Shown: piece by piece, positions 26,858-39,280 of the stretch
How the letters are laid out: every line of letters starts with the position of its first letter
How positions within the stretch are numbered: the stretch's first letter is position 1
Assembly: GCA_047602125.1 (NCBI GenBank)
Contig: JASGIB010000001.1
Coordinates: forward strand, 2,628,291-2,692,290
From: Pseudoluteimonas sp047602125
GTDB lineage: Bacteria; Pseudomonadota; Gammaproteobacteria; Xanthomonadales; Xanthomonadaceae
DNA length: 64,000 bases
Direction: 5' to 3'
Program-made: the position numbers and the translations under genes
The notes under the pieces: generated by a model
Told to the model about the DNA's origin: nothing
What the model saw: the letters and a program-made list of their open reading frames with translations, nothing else
The model's database searches: none

Positions 26858-28483
26858 ATGATGCCAGCCGCCGCCCCGCACGCACGCCTGCCGCGGCAGG
26901 TGCCCTACATCATCGGCAACGAGGCCTGCGAGCGCTTCAGCTTCTACGGGATGCGCAACATCCTGGTGCAGTTCCTGGTCTCGAGCGTGATCCTCGCCTA
27001 CCTGCCGGCGGGCGAGCGCGAAAGCGCGGCCAAGGACGTGTTCCACAGCTTCGTGATCGGCGTGTATTTCTTCCCGCTGCTCGGCGGCTGGCTGTCGGAC
27101 CGGTTCTTCGGCAAGTACGACACCGTGTTGTGGTTTTCGCTGGTGTATTGCGCGGGGCATGCCTGCCTGGCGATGTTCGACGGCGATCGCACCGGCTTTT
27201 ACGCCGGGCTGTTCCTGATCGCGCTGGGCAGCGGCGGGATCAAGCCGCTGGTGGTGAGCTTCGTCGGCGACCAGTTCGACCAGTCGAACAAGTCGATGGC
27301 GAAGGTGGTATTCGACTTCTTCTACTGGACGATCAACTTCGGCAGCTTCTTCGCGTCGCTGCTGATGCCGCTGTTCCTGCGCAGCCATGGCCCGGCGGTG
27401 GCATTCGGCATCCCCGGCGTGCTGATGTTCATCGCGACCTTCGTGTTCTGGCTCGGTCGCAGGCAGTACGCACGCGTGCCGCCCACGCGCGGCGAGGATC
27501 CGGATTCCTTCTTCAACGTCGCGCGCACGGCGCTGCTATCGCGCGATGCGGGGCAGGGGCGGCCGGGGCTCGCGGTCGCGCGGCTGGGCGTGGCGCTGGC
27601 GGCGGCCATGCTGCTGTGCTGGGCGCTGCATGCGTGGTTCGGCGTGCACGTGCCGTTCTGGCCCGACGATTTCCATTTCGTGATCAGCGCCTGCCTGGCG
27701 CTGGGCGCATTGATCGCCTTCGGCGGCATCGGCGTGTCGATGCAACTCGAGCGTGCGCGCGGCAGGCATGCCGATTCCGCGGTGGACGGCGTGCGCGCGG
27801 TGCTGCGCATCGTCATCGTGTTCGCGCTGACCACGCCGTTCTGGTCGCTGTTCGACCAGAAGGCCAGCACCTGGGTGATCCAGGGCAAGGCGATGGCCGT
27901 GCCGCACGGGCAGTGGTGGTGGCCGAGCTTCCTGGTGAAGGAGGCCGCGCAGATGCAGGCGCTGAACCCGTTGCTGGTGATGCTGATCATCCCGTTCAAC
28001 AACCTCGTGCTGTACCCGGCGCTGCGCAAATCCGGTTTCGACCCCACACCGCTGCGGCGCATGGGCTGGGGCATCGCGTTCTCGGGCCTGGCGTGGATCG
28101 CGGCGGGCGCGATCCAGCTCGGCATCGACGGCGGCGCGGCGACCTCGCTGGCGTGGCAGGCGTTGCCCTACCTGCTGCTGACCTTCGGCGAAGTGCTGGT
28201 GTCGGCCACCGCGCTGGAATTCGCCTACAGCCAGGCCACCCAGGGCATGAAGGGGGTGATCATGGCGCTGTGGTACCTGACCAGCACCTTCGGCAGCCTG
28301 TGGGTGCTGATCACGAACGCCGCGGTGCGCAACGACGGCGTGACCGCCTGGATCGCGACCACCGGCTACAGCGAGAACGCGTTCCTCATGTTCTTCTTCG
28401 CCGGCTTCGCCCTCGTCGCGGCGCTGGTTTTCGCGCTGTACGCGCGCAGCTACCGCATGCAGGACAACTACCGGACGGCCTGA
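26858..28483 (+). CDS. POT family proton-dependent oligopeptide transporter
   Basis: A 541-residue inner-membrane symporter with about 12-14 hydrophobic segments. The E-x-x-E-R proton-coupling motif is in 'NEACERFSFYGMR' near residue 22-34. The PTR2 signatures are 'LGGWLSDRFFGKYDT' and 'FDFFYWTINFGSFFASLLMP'. POT transporters import di- and tripeptides; this would feed the several peptidases encoded nearby. Start 26858 or 26861. The rhomboid gene begins four bases after its stop, suggesting one transcript. Confidence 0.93.
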   Translation: MMPAAAPHARLPRQVPYIIGNEACERFSFYGMRNILVQFLVSSVILAYLPAGERESAAKDVFHSFVIGVYFFPLLGGWLSDRFFGKYDTVLWFSLVYCAGHACLAMFDGDRTGFYAGLFLIALGSGGIKPLVVSFVGDQFDQSNKSMAKVVFDFFYWTINFGSFFASLLMPLFLRSHGPAVAFGIPGVLMFIATFVFWLGRRQYARVPPTRGEDPDSFFNVARTALLSRDAGQGRPGLAVARLGVALAAAMLLCWALHAWFGVHVPFWPDDFHFVISACLALGALIAFGGIGVSMQLERARGRHADSAVDGVRAVLRIVIVFALTTPFWSLFDQKASTWVIQGKAMAVPHGQWWWPSFLVKEAAQMQALNPLLVMLIIPFNNLVLYPALRKSGFDPTPLRRMGWGIAFSGLAWIAAGAIQLGIDGGAATSLAWQALPYLLLTFGEVLVSATALEFAYSQATQGMKGVIMALWYLTSTFGSLWVLITNAAVRNDGVTAWIATTGYSENAFLMFFFAGFALVAALVFALYARSYRMQDNYRTA

Positions 28484-28486
28484 ACC

Positions 28487-29107
28487 ATGCAGATTTCCAT
28501 CACCGTGATCCTCGTCGCCGCCACCGTGCTGGTGTCGTGGCTGGCGTTCAACAACCCGAGGCTGCTCGACCGGCTGATCCTGTGGCCGCCGGCGATCGAT
28601 CGCCAGCGCCAGTACGACCGGCTGCTGACGCACGGCTTCATCCACGCCGACTGGGCGCACCTGCTGTTCAACATGATCACGCTGTGGTCGTTCGGGAGCG
28701 TGGTCGAACGGATCTTCGTGGCGTGGATCGGCGTGGCCGGATTCCTCGGCTTCTACCTGTCCGCGATCGTGGTCGCGATCCTGCCCTCGTACCTGCGCCA
28801 CCGGCACGATACCCGCTATCGCAGCCTCGGCGCCTCCGGCGGCGTGTCCGCGGTGCTGTTCGCCTCGATCCTGTTCAATCCATGGTCGAAGCTGATCATC
28901 TTCCCGTTGCCGATCCCGATCCCGGCCATCCTGTTCGCCGTGCTGTACGTCGGTTATTCGATCTGGATGGACCGCCGCGGCGGCGACAGCGTCAACCACA
29001 GTGCGCACCTGGTCGGCGACGCCTATGGCGTGCTGTTCACCATCGTGGTCGAGCCGCGCGTGCTCGGGCACTTCGCGCGGACCTTGCTGGGGACGGCCGG
29101 GGGCTGA
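28487..29107 (+). CDS. Rhomboid family intramembrane serine protease
   Basis: A 206-residue membrane protein with about six hydrophobic segments. 'HGFIHADWAHLLFNMITLW' has the conserved His and Asn of TM2. 'SLGASGGVSAVLFASIL' provides the G-x-S-G nucleophile Ser. 'NHSAHLVGDAYGVLF' supplies the catalytic His. The Ser-His dyad is therefore complete. Substrates are unknown. It follows the POT transporter by three bases. Confidence 0.92.
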   Translation: MQISITVILVAATVLVSWLAFNNPRLLDRLILWPPAIDRQRQYDRLLTHGFIHADWAHLLFNMITLWSFGSVVERIFVAWIGVAGFLGFYLSAIVVAILPSYLRHRHDTRYRSLGASGGVSAVLFASILFNPWSKLIIFPLPIPIPAILFAVLYVGYSIWMDRRGGDSVNHSAHLVGDAYGVLFTIVVEPRVLGHFARTLLGTAGG

Positions 29108-29185
29108 CGCGGTAACGGCAGCAAGCCTGGTCCGACCGTGGCCCGGCCACCTGTGATCACGGCATCGCAGGCAGCCGGGGCAGGC

Positions 29186-29356
29186 TCAGGCGTTCGCCTG
29201 CACGGCCGGTTCCGTCGACGGATAGGCCTGTTCCATGGCCTTCGCGATCTTCGAATCGAGCAGGTCCAGTTCGAAGCGGTTGCCCTCGCCCTCGCAGACG
29301 AGGTCGAACAGGCGGGCGATGGCTTCGTACTCGTCGGGGTTTTCGATCATGGACAT
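29186..29356 (-). CDS. Small acidic 56-residue protein
   Basis: A short acidic helical protein: 'MSMIENPDEYEAIARLFDLV', then 'LDSKIAKAMEQAYPST'. AAGGGAG precedes the ATG at 29356. No family is recognised. It is monocistronic between the rhomboid gene and a GNAT gene, both on the other strand. Confidence 0.65.
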   Translation of the reverse strand: MSMIENPDEYEAIARLFDLVCEGEGNRFELDLLDSKIAKAMEQAYPSTEPAVQANA

Positions 29357-29542
29357 GGGGCGTCTCCCTTGGCTGGTACCAGGATCGGGAGCAGGTTGCG
29401 TGCCAGCGCGAAGCGTGACTGCCGTCACCGGATCGGTTGACGCCTTGCGTCAGGCGGGCCGCGGGCAGGGCCGGCGTTTGACGGTGGCCGGCACTCGCGG
29501 CATGGTCCGGCGGGCGGCAGGGTGCCGCGCCAGGAGCAGGAC

Positions 29543-29815
29543 ATGACCGGAATCCGCCACGACCCGTTGCGCCAACGCTTCGAAACCGAGGTCGACGGCC
29601 ATCTCGCCTTCCTCGAATACCGCAGCGACGGCACGGTGCTGGCCATCACCCACACCATCGTCCCCGAGGCGATCGGCGGGCGCGGCATCGCCGGGACCCT
29701 GGTGCGGACCGCGGTCGAGTACGCGCGCGACGCCGGGCTCAAGGTGGCGCCGGTGTGTTCCTACTCGTCCGCATGGATGGACCGGCACCCCGAATACGCC
29801 GGGCTGCGGGTGTGA
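29543..29815 (+). CDS. YidJ/YjdJ-type small GNAT acetyltransferase
   Basis: A 90-residue minimal GNAT-fold protein. 'IVPEAIGGRGIAGTLVRTAV' corresponds to the acetyl-CoA pyrophosphate loop (G-G-R-G-I-A). 'VCSYSSAWMDRHPEYAGL' is the standard end of this short family. Substrate unknown. CAGGAGCAGGAC precedes the ATG. rluF begins 23 bases downstream. Confidence 0.88.
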   Translation: MTGIRHDPLRQRFETEVDGHLAFLEYRSDGTVLAITHTIVPEAIGGRGIAGTLVRTAVEYARDAGLKVAPVCSYSSAWMDRHPEYAGLRV

Positions 29816-29823
29816 GCGCCGGT

Positions 29824-29829
29824 TAGAAT
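29824..29829 (+). promoter_or_regulatory. -10-like TAGAAT before rluF
   Basis: TAGAAT nine bases before the rluF start codon, implying a very short or absent leader. Confidence 0.4.
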
Positions 29830-29838
29830 CCGCGCCCC

Positions 29839-30552
29839 ATGCGCGTCAACCGCTACATCGCCGATACCGGATTCTGTTCCCGCCGCGAGGCCGACCGCCT
29901 GATCGCCGAAGGCCGGGTCACGGTCGGCGGCCTGCGCGCGCGCATCGGCGCCGAGCTTGCGGAGGGCGCCGAAGTCCGCATCGACGGCAACGTGCTCTCG
30001 GCGCGGACCGCGGCCAGGGGCCAGCGCCGCCACGTCTACATCGCGCTCAACAAGCCGGTCGGGATCACCTGCACCACCGAGGCATCGGTGAAGGACAACA
30101 TCGTCGACTTCGTCGGCCACCAGCAGCGCATCTTCCCGATCGGTCGGCTGGACAAGGATTCGGAAGGGCTGATCCTGCTGACCAGCAACGGCGACATCGT
30201 CAACGAGATCCTGCGCGCCGAGAACAAGCTGGAGAAGGAATACCTGGTGGCGGTGAACCACCCGGTCACCCCGGAATTCCTGCGCGGGATGAGCCGCGGG
30301 GTGCCGGTGCACGGGCAGGTGACCCTGCCGTGCAAGACCGGCAAGCTCGGTTCGCAGGGCTTCCGGATCGTGCTGACCCAGGGCCTGAACCGGCAGATCC
30401 GGCTGATGGCGGCCCACTTCGGCTACCGGGTGAAGCAACTGCTGCGGGTGCGGATCGGCAACGTCCGGCTCGATCACCTCAAGCCCGGACGCTGGCGCAA
30501 CCTCACCGACGCCGAACTGCGCGGGTTGCTGCCCGGCCGCCAGGACTGGTGA
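29839..30552 (+). CDS. rluF: 23S rRNA pseudouridine synthase RluF
   Basis: A 237-residue RsuA/RluB-family pseudouridine synthase. An S4 RNA-binding domain fills residues 1-60 ('RVNRYIADTGFCSRREADRL'). The catalytic Asp is in 'PIGRLDKDSEGLILLTSNGD' near residue 105. 'EKEYLVAVNHPVTPEFLRGM' and 'GLNRQIRLMAAHFGYRV' match RluF, which modifies U2604 of 23S rRNA and also a tRNA-Tyr position in E. coli. Assignment to RluF rather than RluB/E rests on overall motif pattern. Confidence 0.9.
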   Translation: MRVNRYIADTGFCSRREADRLIAEGRVTVGGLRARIGAELAEGAEVRIDGNVLSARTAARGQRRHVYIALNKPVGITCTTEASVKDNIVDFVGHQQRIFPIGRLDKDSEGLILLTSNGDIVNEILRAENKLEKEYLVAVNHPVTPEFLRGMSRGVPVHGQVTLPCKTGKLGSQGFRIVLTQGLNRQIRLMAAHFGYRVKQLLRVRIGNVRLDHLKPGRWRNLTDAELRGLLPGRQDW

Positions 30553-30752
30553 CTTGCAAGGCCCTGTTCACAAATGACCCCCGAAGTAGGGTATGGTGCG
30601 CGCACTGTTCCAAGCGGGATCACGGTACATCGTGGCTCCGATGCGGTAGATCTGACGATCCGCTCCATCGTTACGCGTTACCCCTTGCTCGACAGTCGCG
30701 GCCGGTTTTCCGTCCGTGTCCACCATCCAAAACTGTTCCAAGGAGTAACACC
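30553..30752 (+). promoter_or_regulatory. Promoter and long 5' leader of the cold-shock gene
   Basis: A 200-base gene-free stretch. A TATGGT -10-like element at 30592-30597 would give a leader of about 150 bases before the ATG at 30753, as is typical of cspA-type mRNAs with temperature-dependent folding. An AGGAG ribosome-binding site is at 30741-30745. Confidence 0.5.
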
Positions 30753-30962
30753 ATGTCCGAACGTCAGAACGGCACCGTCAAGTGGTTCAACGATGCCAAG
30801 GGCTACGGCTTCATCACGCCCGAAAGCGGCTCCGACCTGTTCGTGCACTTCCGCTCGATCGTCGGTTCCGGCTTCAAGTCGCTGCAGGAAGGCCAGAAGG
30901 TCACCTTCAAGGTCGTCCAGGGCCAGAAGGGCCTGCAGGCGGACGAAGTCCAGGCCGTCTGA
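30753..30962 (+). CDS. Cold-shock domain protein (CspA family)
   Basis: A 69-residue single-domain RNA-binding protein. RNP1 is 'KGYGFITPE' and RNP2 is 'DLFVHF', with the surrounding 'GTVKWFNDA' and 'EGQKVTFKVVQGQKGLQADE' strands. It acts as an RNA chaperone. AGGAG lies seven bases before the ATG and an excellent terminator follows at 30988. Confidence 0.96.
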   Translation: MSERQNGTVKWFNDAKGYGFITPESGSDLFVHFRSIVGSGFKSLQEGQKVTFKVVQGQKGLQADEVQAV

Positions 30963-30987
30963 GCCAACGCAACCGCAAGGTTCGGGG

Positions 30988-31014
30988 AACCCGGCTTCGG
31001 CCGGGTTTCTTTTT
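30988..31014 (+). terminator. Terminator of the cold-shock gene
   Basis: Stem AACCCGGC/GCCGGGTT with a TTCG tetraloop (30988-31007), then TCTTTTT. Confidence 0.9.
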
Positions 31015-31083
31015 GCCTGTCGTTTGCATGCAGGCGTCACGCGGCCGGAGCTAAGCTCCGCCGCATTCCAGGGAGGAAAAACG

Positions 31084-31935
31084 ATGCGCTCGAAACATGG
31101 CGCGTGGCTGCTGCTCGCGCTGGCGGCCTGCAACCGTTCGCCGCAGCCGCAGGGCCAACTGCCCGCCGCGGCGACCACGCAACAGCCCGCACCGGCCGCG
31201 GGACAAGTGGACCTGTCCGACATTTCCGAACGCGATCCGCATTACCTGGTCGGCATCAGTTTCCCGCCCGAGTTGAAGCGCTACCCCGCGCTGGCCGTCG
31301 AGGTGAAGCGCGATGCCGACGCGCTGCGCGCCGAATTCATGCGCCAGCTCGACGCGAACAAAGGCCAGCAATCGCCGGGACCGTACGAACTGTCGCTGTC
31401 CTATGCCATGGTCGCGGAGACGCCGAGGATCGTCGCGGTGTCGTCCGAAGGCACCAGCTACGTCGGCGGCGCGCACGGCGCACCGCTGCTGGACCGCTAT
31501 GTCTGGGTGTTGCCGGAAAACCGCCGCCTGAGCGCGGAGGCCCTGGTGCCCGATCCCGCGGGCTGGACTGCGATTTCGGACTATGTCCGCGACCAGCTGA
31601 TGGCGGTGCAGCGCCAGCGCTTCGAAGAGGACGCCAAGGCCGATGCCGGCGATGCCGATGATGCCGGCGACGAAGGCCGGTCCGATGCGGCGCTGAAGGA
31701 ACAGCTGAAGAACGCCGCGGACATGGTCGAGCAGGGCACCGAGCCCAAGGCCGCGAACTTCGCCAACTTCGAACCCGTGCTCGGTGCGGACGGGAAGATC
31801 ACGGCGTTGCGCTTCGTGTTCCCGCCCTACCAGGTCGGGCCGTATTCGGACGGCACGCAATCGGTGGAAGTCCCGGCTTCGGTGTTGCTGCCGCACATCG
31901 CGCCTCCCGACCGCGGCCTGTTCGCCGGCGGCTGA
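31084..31935 (+). CDS. Lipoprotein with DUF3298/RsiV-like domain
   Basis: A 283-residue lipoprotein. The signal ends in the lipobox 'LALAAC' with Cys near residue 16. A Pro/Ala/Gln-rich linker follows. The folded part shows 'YELSLSYAMVAETPRIVAVS', 'GGAHGAP' and 'LRFVFPPYQVGPYSDGTQSV', the pattern of the PdaC/RsiV (DUF3298 and DUF4163) domains. A charged Asp/Ala/Glu insertion lies near residue 185-200. Function unknown, probably periplasmic ligand binding. Start has GGGAGG; TAAGCT lies at 31052-31057. Confidence 0.85.
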   Translation: MRSKHGAWLLLALAACNRSPQPQGQLPAAATTQQPAPAAGQVDLSDISERDPHYLVGISFPPELKRYPALAVEVKRDADALRAEFMRQLDANKGQQSPGPYELSLSYAMVAETPRIVAVSSEGTSYVGGAHGAPLLDRYVWVLPENRRLSAEALVPDPAGWTAISDYVRDQLMAVQRQRFEEDAKADAGDADDAGDEGRSDAALKEQLKNAADMVEQGTEPKAANFANFEPVLGADGKITALRFVFPPYQVGPYSDGTQSVEVPASVLLPHIAPPDRGLFAGG

Positions 31936-32040
31936 CCGGTCTCGCCCGGCGAGACGCGCGCGCGCCACGCTTCGCGCGTGCACGCGCAGATCCGCCTCGC
32001 TTTCAGCCACCCCGTTCATCCGCCGGGCGACGACGGGGCG

Positions 32041-32046
32041 GATAAT
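32041..32046 (+). promoter_or_regulatory. -10-like GATAAT before lhr
   Basis: GATAAT six bases before the ATG at 32053. Confidence 0.35.
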
Positions 32047-32052
32047 CCGCGC

Positions 32053-36390
<4,338 letters not shown>

Positions 36391-36400
36391 TCGCCGGAAC

Positions 36401-36428
36401 GACAACGCCGCCTTGCGGCGGCGTTGTC
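36401..36428 (+). terminator. Hairpin after lhr
   Basis: A perfect 12-bp stem GACAACGCCGCC/GGCGGCGTTGTC with a TTGC loop, 10 bases after the lhr stop. It is followed by AAAAAG rather than a T-run, so it is not a canonical intrinsic terminator; it may still stop or protect the transcript. Confidence 0.5.
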
Positions 36429-36432
36429 AAAA

Positions 36433-36490
36433 AGCGCCCCTCACCCGCGGCTGGCACCTTCTCCCCATCGGTAATGGGGAGAAGGGAAGG
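36433..36490. repeat. CCCTCACCC-type intergenic palindromic repeat
   Basis: GCCCCTCACCC followed by the palindrome CCTTCTCCCCAT-CGGTA-ATGGGGAGAAGG (36457-36485). Related repeats occur at 61161-61272 and 62477-62520. Confidence 0.6.
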
Positions 36491-36491
36491 G

Positions 36492-38663
36492 TCAGTTGCT
36501 GGTCAGGCCGCGACGTTCCAGCAACGGCTGGATGTCCGGATCGCCGCCGTAGAAGGCCTTGAACAGTTCCATCGCGTCGACGCTGCCGCCGCGCGAAAGC
36601 AGCATTTCGCGGAAGCGGTCGCCGTTGGCGCGGGTCAGGCCGCCGTGGTCGCGGATCCACTTCGCGGTGTCGGCATCGAGCACTTCCGACCAGATGTAGG
36701 CGTAGTAGCCGGCCGCGTAGCCTTCCATGATGTGCTTGAAGTAGGGCGTGCGGTAGCGCGGCGGAACCGCGGCGTAGTCGAGGCCGATGTCGTGCAGCGA
36801 TTTGGCCTCGTAGGCCATCACGCCGCCGGCGTCGGGGATCGCCGAGGCCGGCACCTGGTGCCACTTCTGGTCGAGCATCGCGGCGCCGAGGTATTCGGTG
36901 GTGGCGAAGCCCTCGTTGAACTTCGACGCGGCCATCACCTTGTCGAGCAGCGCCTTCGGCATCGGCGCGCCGGTCTGCCAGTGCTTGGCGTAGTTCGCGA
37001 GCACGGTCGGGTCGTCCTGCCACATCTCGTTGACCTGCGACGGATACTCGACGAAGTCGCGCGGGACGTTCGTGCCGGCGAAGTAGGGGTACTTCACGTT
37101 CGAGAACATGCCGTGCAGCACGTGGCCGAATTCGTGGAACGCGCCGTTGACGTCGTCCCAGGTCATCAGCGACGGCTTGCCCGCGGTCGGCTTGGTCACG
37201 TTGAGGTGGAAGGCGATGACCGGATGCGTGCCCATCAGCTCGGACTGGTCGACGTAGGAGCTCATCCACGCGCCGCCCTGCTTGGAGGAACGCGCGTACG
37301 GGTCGACGATGATGATCGCGAGCTTGCTGCCGTCCTCGTTGAACACGTCGTAGGTCTGCACGTCCTGCTGGTACACCGGCAGGTCGGTGCGGCGCTTGAA
37401 GGTGAGTCCGTACAACTTGTTCGCGGCGAAGAACACGCCGTTGTTCAACACGTTGTTGAACTCCATGTACGGCTTGATCTCGTTCTCGTCGTAGTCGTAC
37501 TGGGCCTTGCGCACCTTTTCGGTGTAGAACGACCAGTCCCAGGGTTGCAGCTGGAAGCTCGGCTCGCCCTTGGCCTTCTGCTCGCTGTCGATCATCGCCT
37601 GCAGCACCGCGCCTTCCTTGCGCGCATTGGCCACGGCGATCGGCGCGATCCTGCCGAGCATCGCGTTCACCGCCTCGGGGTTCTTGGCGGTCTCGTCGGC
37701 GAGGGCGAACGAGGCGTAGTTCGGATAGCCCATGATCGCGGCGCGTTCGGCGCGCAGCTTCATCAGCCTGGAGATCGGCCCGGTGTTGTCCCACTGGCCG
37801 CCGTGGCTGCCGCGGTTCACGGACGCCTTGTAGATGCGTTCGCGCAGGTCGCGGTTCTCCAGCTGCGCCTCCAGCGGCTGGCCGGTGGTGTTCACCAGCG
37901 CGATGCGGTACTTGCCGTCGAGGCCCTTGGCCTTGGCGTCGTCCGCGAGGCCCTGGATCTGCTCGTCGCCGAGGCCGGCGAGCTGGTCGCGCGAATCGAC
38001 GATCACCGCGTTGGCATTCGCTTCCGCGAGCACGTTCTGCGTGAGCGTGGTCTGCAGGGTGGCGATCTCGGCATTGATCTTCTTCACCTGCTCCTTCTGC
38101 GCCGGGGTCAGGTTGGCGCCCGAATGCACGAAGTCCTCGTAGTAGCGCTCGACCAGGCGCAGGCTTTGCGGGTCGAGGCCGAGGTCGGCGCGCTTCTCGT
38201 ACAGCGCCTTGATCCGCTGGAACAGCTTGTCGTTGAGGTAGATGCCGTCGCGGTGCGCGGAGAACTTCGGCGAATAGTCGGCTTCGAGCTTGTTCAACGC
38301 GTCGTTGGTATTGGCGCCGGTCAGGTTGAAGAACACGTAGGACGCGCGCGACAGCACCTGCCCGCTGCGTTCCATCGCGACGATGGTGTTGTCGAAGGTC
38401 GGCGCCTCGGGGTTGTTCGCGATCTTCTCGATCTCCGCGGTCTGCTCGGCCATGCCGCGGTCGAAGGCCGGCCCGAAGTCGCTGTCCTTGATTCTGTCGA
38501 ACTGCGGGAAGTTGAACTCGAGCGGGCTCGGGGCGAAGAAGGGATTCTGGGTCTTGGCGTCCTGGGACATGGCGGTCGGGGCGGTGGACTGGGCGGCGGC
38601 GGGGCCTGCGAGGCAGGCGGCGATGGCGAGCGCGAGGGCGCAGGCGGCGGGAAGGCGGTTCAT
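36492..38663 (-). CDS. Exported M3 family oligopeptidase (Dcp-like), copy 1
   Basis: A 723-residue thermolysin-like metallopeptidase with a signal peptide (residues 1-24, 'LAIAACLAGPAAA'). The zinc motif 'GAFHEFGHVLHGMFS' (H-E-x-x-H) is near residue 507, with the third ligand Glu in 'DFVEYPSQVNEMW' near 535. The C-terminal substrate-binding region holds 'PRYRTPYFKHIMEGYAAGYY'. The family cleaves short peptides; this form would work in the periplasm as a dipeptidyl carboxypeptidase. AAGGAA precedes the start. A paralogue with the same layout is at 39281. Confidence 0.94.
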   Translation of the reverse strand: MNRLPAACALALAIAACLAGPAAAQSTAPTAMSQDAKTQNPFFAPSPLEFNFPQFDRIKDSDFGPAFDRGMAEQTAEIEKIANNPEAPTFDNTIVAMERSGQVLSRASYVFFNLTGANTNDALNKLEADYSPKFSAHRDGIYLNDKLFQRIKALYEKRADLGLDPQSLRLVERYYEDFVHSGANLTPAQKEQVKKINAEIATLQTTLTQNVLAEANANAVIVDSRDQLAGLGDEQIQGLADDAKAKGLDGKYRIALVNTTGQPLEAQLENRDLRERIYKASVNRGSHGGQWDNTGPISRLMKLRAERAAIMGYPNYASFALADETAKNPEAVNAMLGRIAPIAVANARKEGAVLQAMIDSEQKAKGEPSFQLQPWDWSFYTEKVRKAQYDYDENEIKPYMEFNNVLNNGVFFAANKLYGLTFKRRTDLPVYQQDVQTYDVFNEDGSKLAIIIVDPYARSSKQGGAWMSSYVDQSELMGTHPVIAFHLNVTKPTAGKPSLMTWDDVNGAFHEFGHVLHGMFSNVKYPYFAGTNVPRDFVEYPSQVNEMWQDDPTVLANYAKHWQTGAPMPKALLDKVMAASKFNEGFATTEYLGAAMLDQKWHQVPASAIPDAGGVMAYEAKSLHDIGLDYAAVPPRYRTPYFKHIMEGYAAGYYAYIWSEVLDADTAKWIRDHGGLTRANGDRFREMLLSRGGSVDAMELFKAFYGGDPDIQPLLERRGLTSN

Positions 38664-38794
38664 GGGCTTTCCTTGGTGTGAAGCCGACAGACTAGCCGAG
38701 GCGGGGTCAAGGTGGCCATGACGAAAGGCAGGGTCGTTCACGCCCGGGCGACCGCGGCACCGGCACGCTGTACTCCCCACGAAGGAGTTTTCGC

Positions 38795-39217
38795 ATGTCC
38801 GCCATCGATTCCGTGATGACCGCCAACCCCGCCAGTTGCACCGCCGATACCCCGATCCGGCAGGTGGCGCAGCTGATGATCGACAACGACTGCGGCCAGA
38901 TCCCGGTGGTCGACGGCGACAGCAAGCTGGTCGGCGTGGTCACCGACCGCGACATCGTCGTGCGCCTGGTCGCGGCCGGGAAGGCCGATGCCAGCGCCGC
39001 CGACGCGATGAGCGCGCCGTGCCGTTCGGTGGCCGCCGACAGCAGCGTGCAGGACGCGGTGAAGCTGATGGAAAGCGCGAAGATCCGCCGCGTGCCGGTG
39101 GTCGATGGCGACGGCCGCCTCGCCGGCATCGTCTCGATCGCCGACCTGGCGCTGGCCGGGAAGCAGGAAGCCACCGCGAACGTGGTGAAGCAGGTGTCGG
39201 AACCCGGCTCGAAGTAG
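38795..39217 (+). CDS. Tandem CBS-domain protein
   Basis: A 140-residue protein made only of two CBS motifs: 'MTANPASCTADTPIRQVAQL' to 'VGVVTDRDIVVRL', then 'MSAPCRSVAADSSVQDAVKL' to 'LAGIVSIADLAL'. CBS pairs bind adenosine nucleotides and usually regulate partner proteins. AAGGAG lies eight bases before the ATG. It stands alone between two M3 peptidase genes on the other strand. Confidence 0.93.
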   Translation: MSAIDSVMTANPASCTADTPIRQVAQLMIDNDCGQIPVVDGDSKLVGVVTDRDIVVRLVAAGKADASAADAMSAPCRSVAADSSVQDAVKLMESAKIRRVPVVDGDGRLAGIVSIADLALAGKQEATANVVKQVSEPGSK

Positions 39218-39235
39218 ATTTTCGATCCGTCGAAA

Positions 39236-39265
39236 CGAAAACGCCGCCTTTCGGCGGCGTTTTCG
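39236..39265. terminator. Bidirectional terminator between CBS and M3 genes
   Basis: A perfect 13-bp stem CGAAAACGCCGCC/GGCGGCGTTTTCG with a TTTC loop, AAAA and TTTT at the base on either strand; serves the convergent genes ending at 39217 and 39281. Confidence 0.8.
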
Positions 39266-39280
39266 CATCGGGCGCGACGC

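Noticed and set aside
36401..36428. Perfect hairpin after lhr called as a strong intrinsic terminator
   Set aside because: It is followed by A rather than T residues on the plus strand, so it was kept only as a moderate-confidence hairpin.
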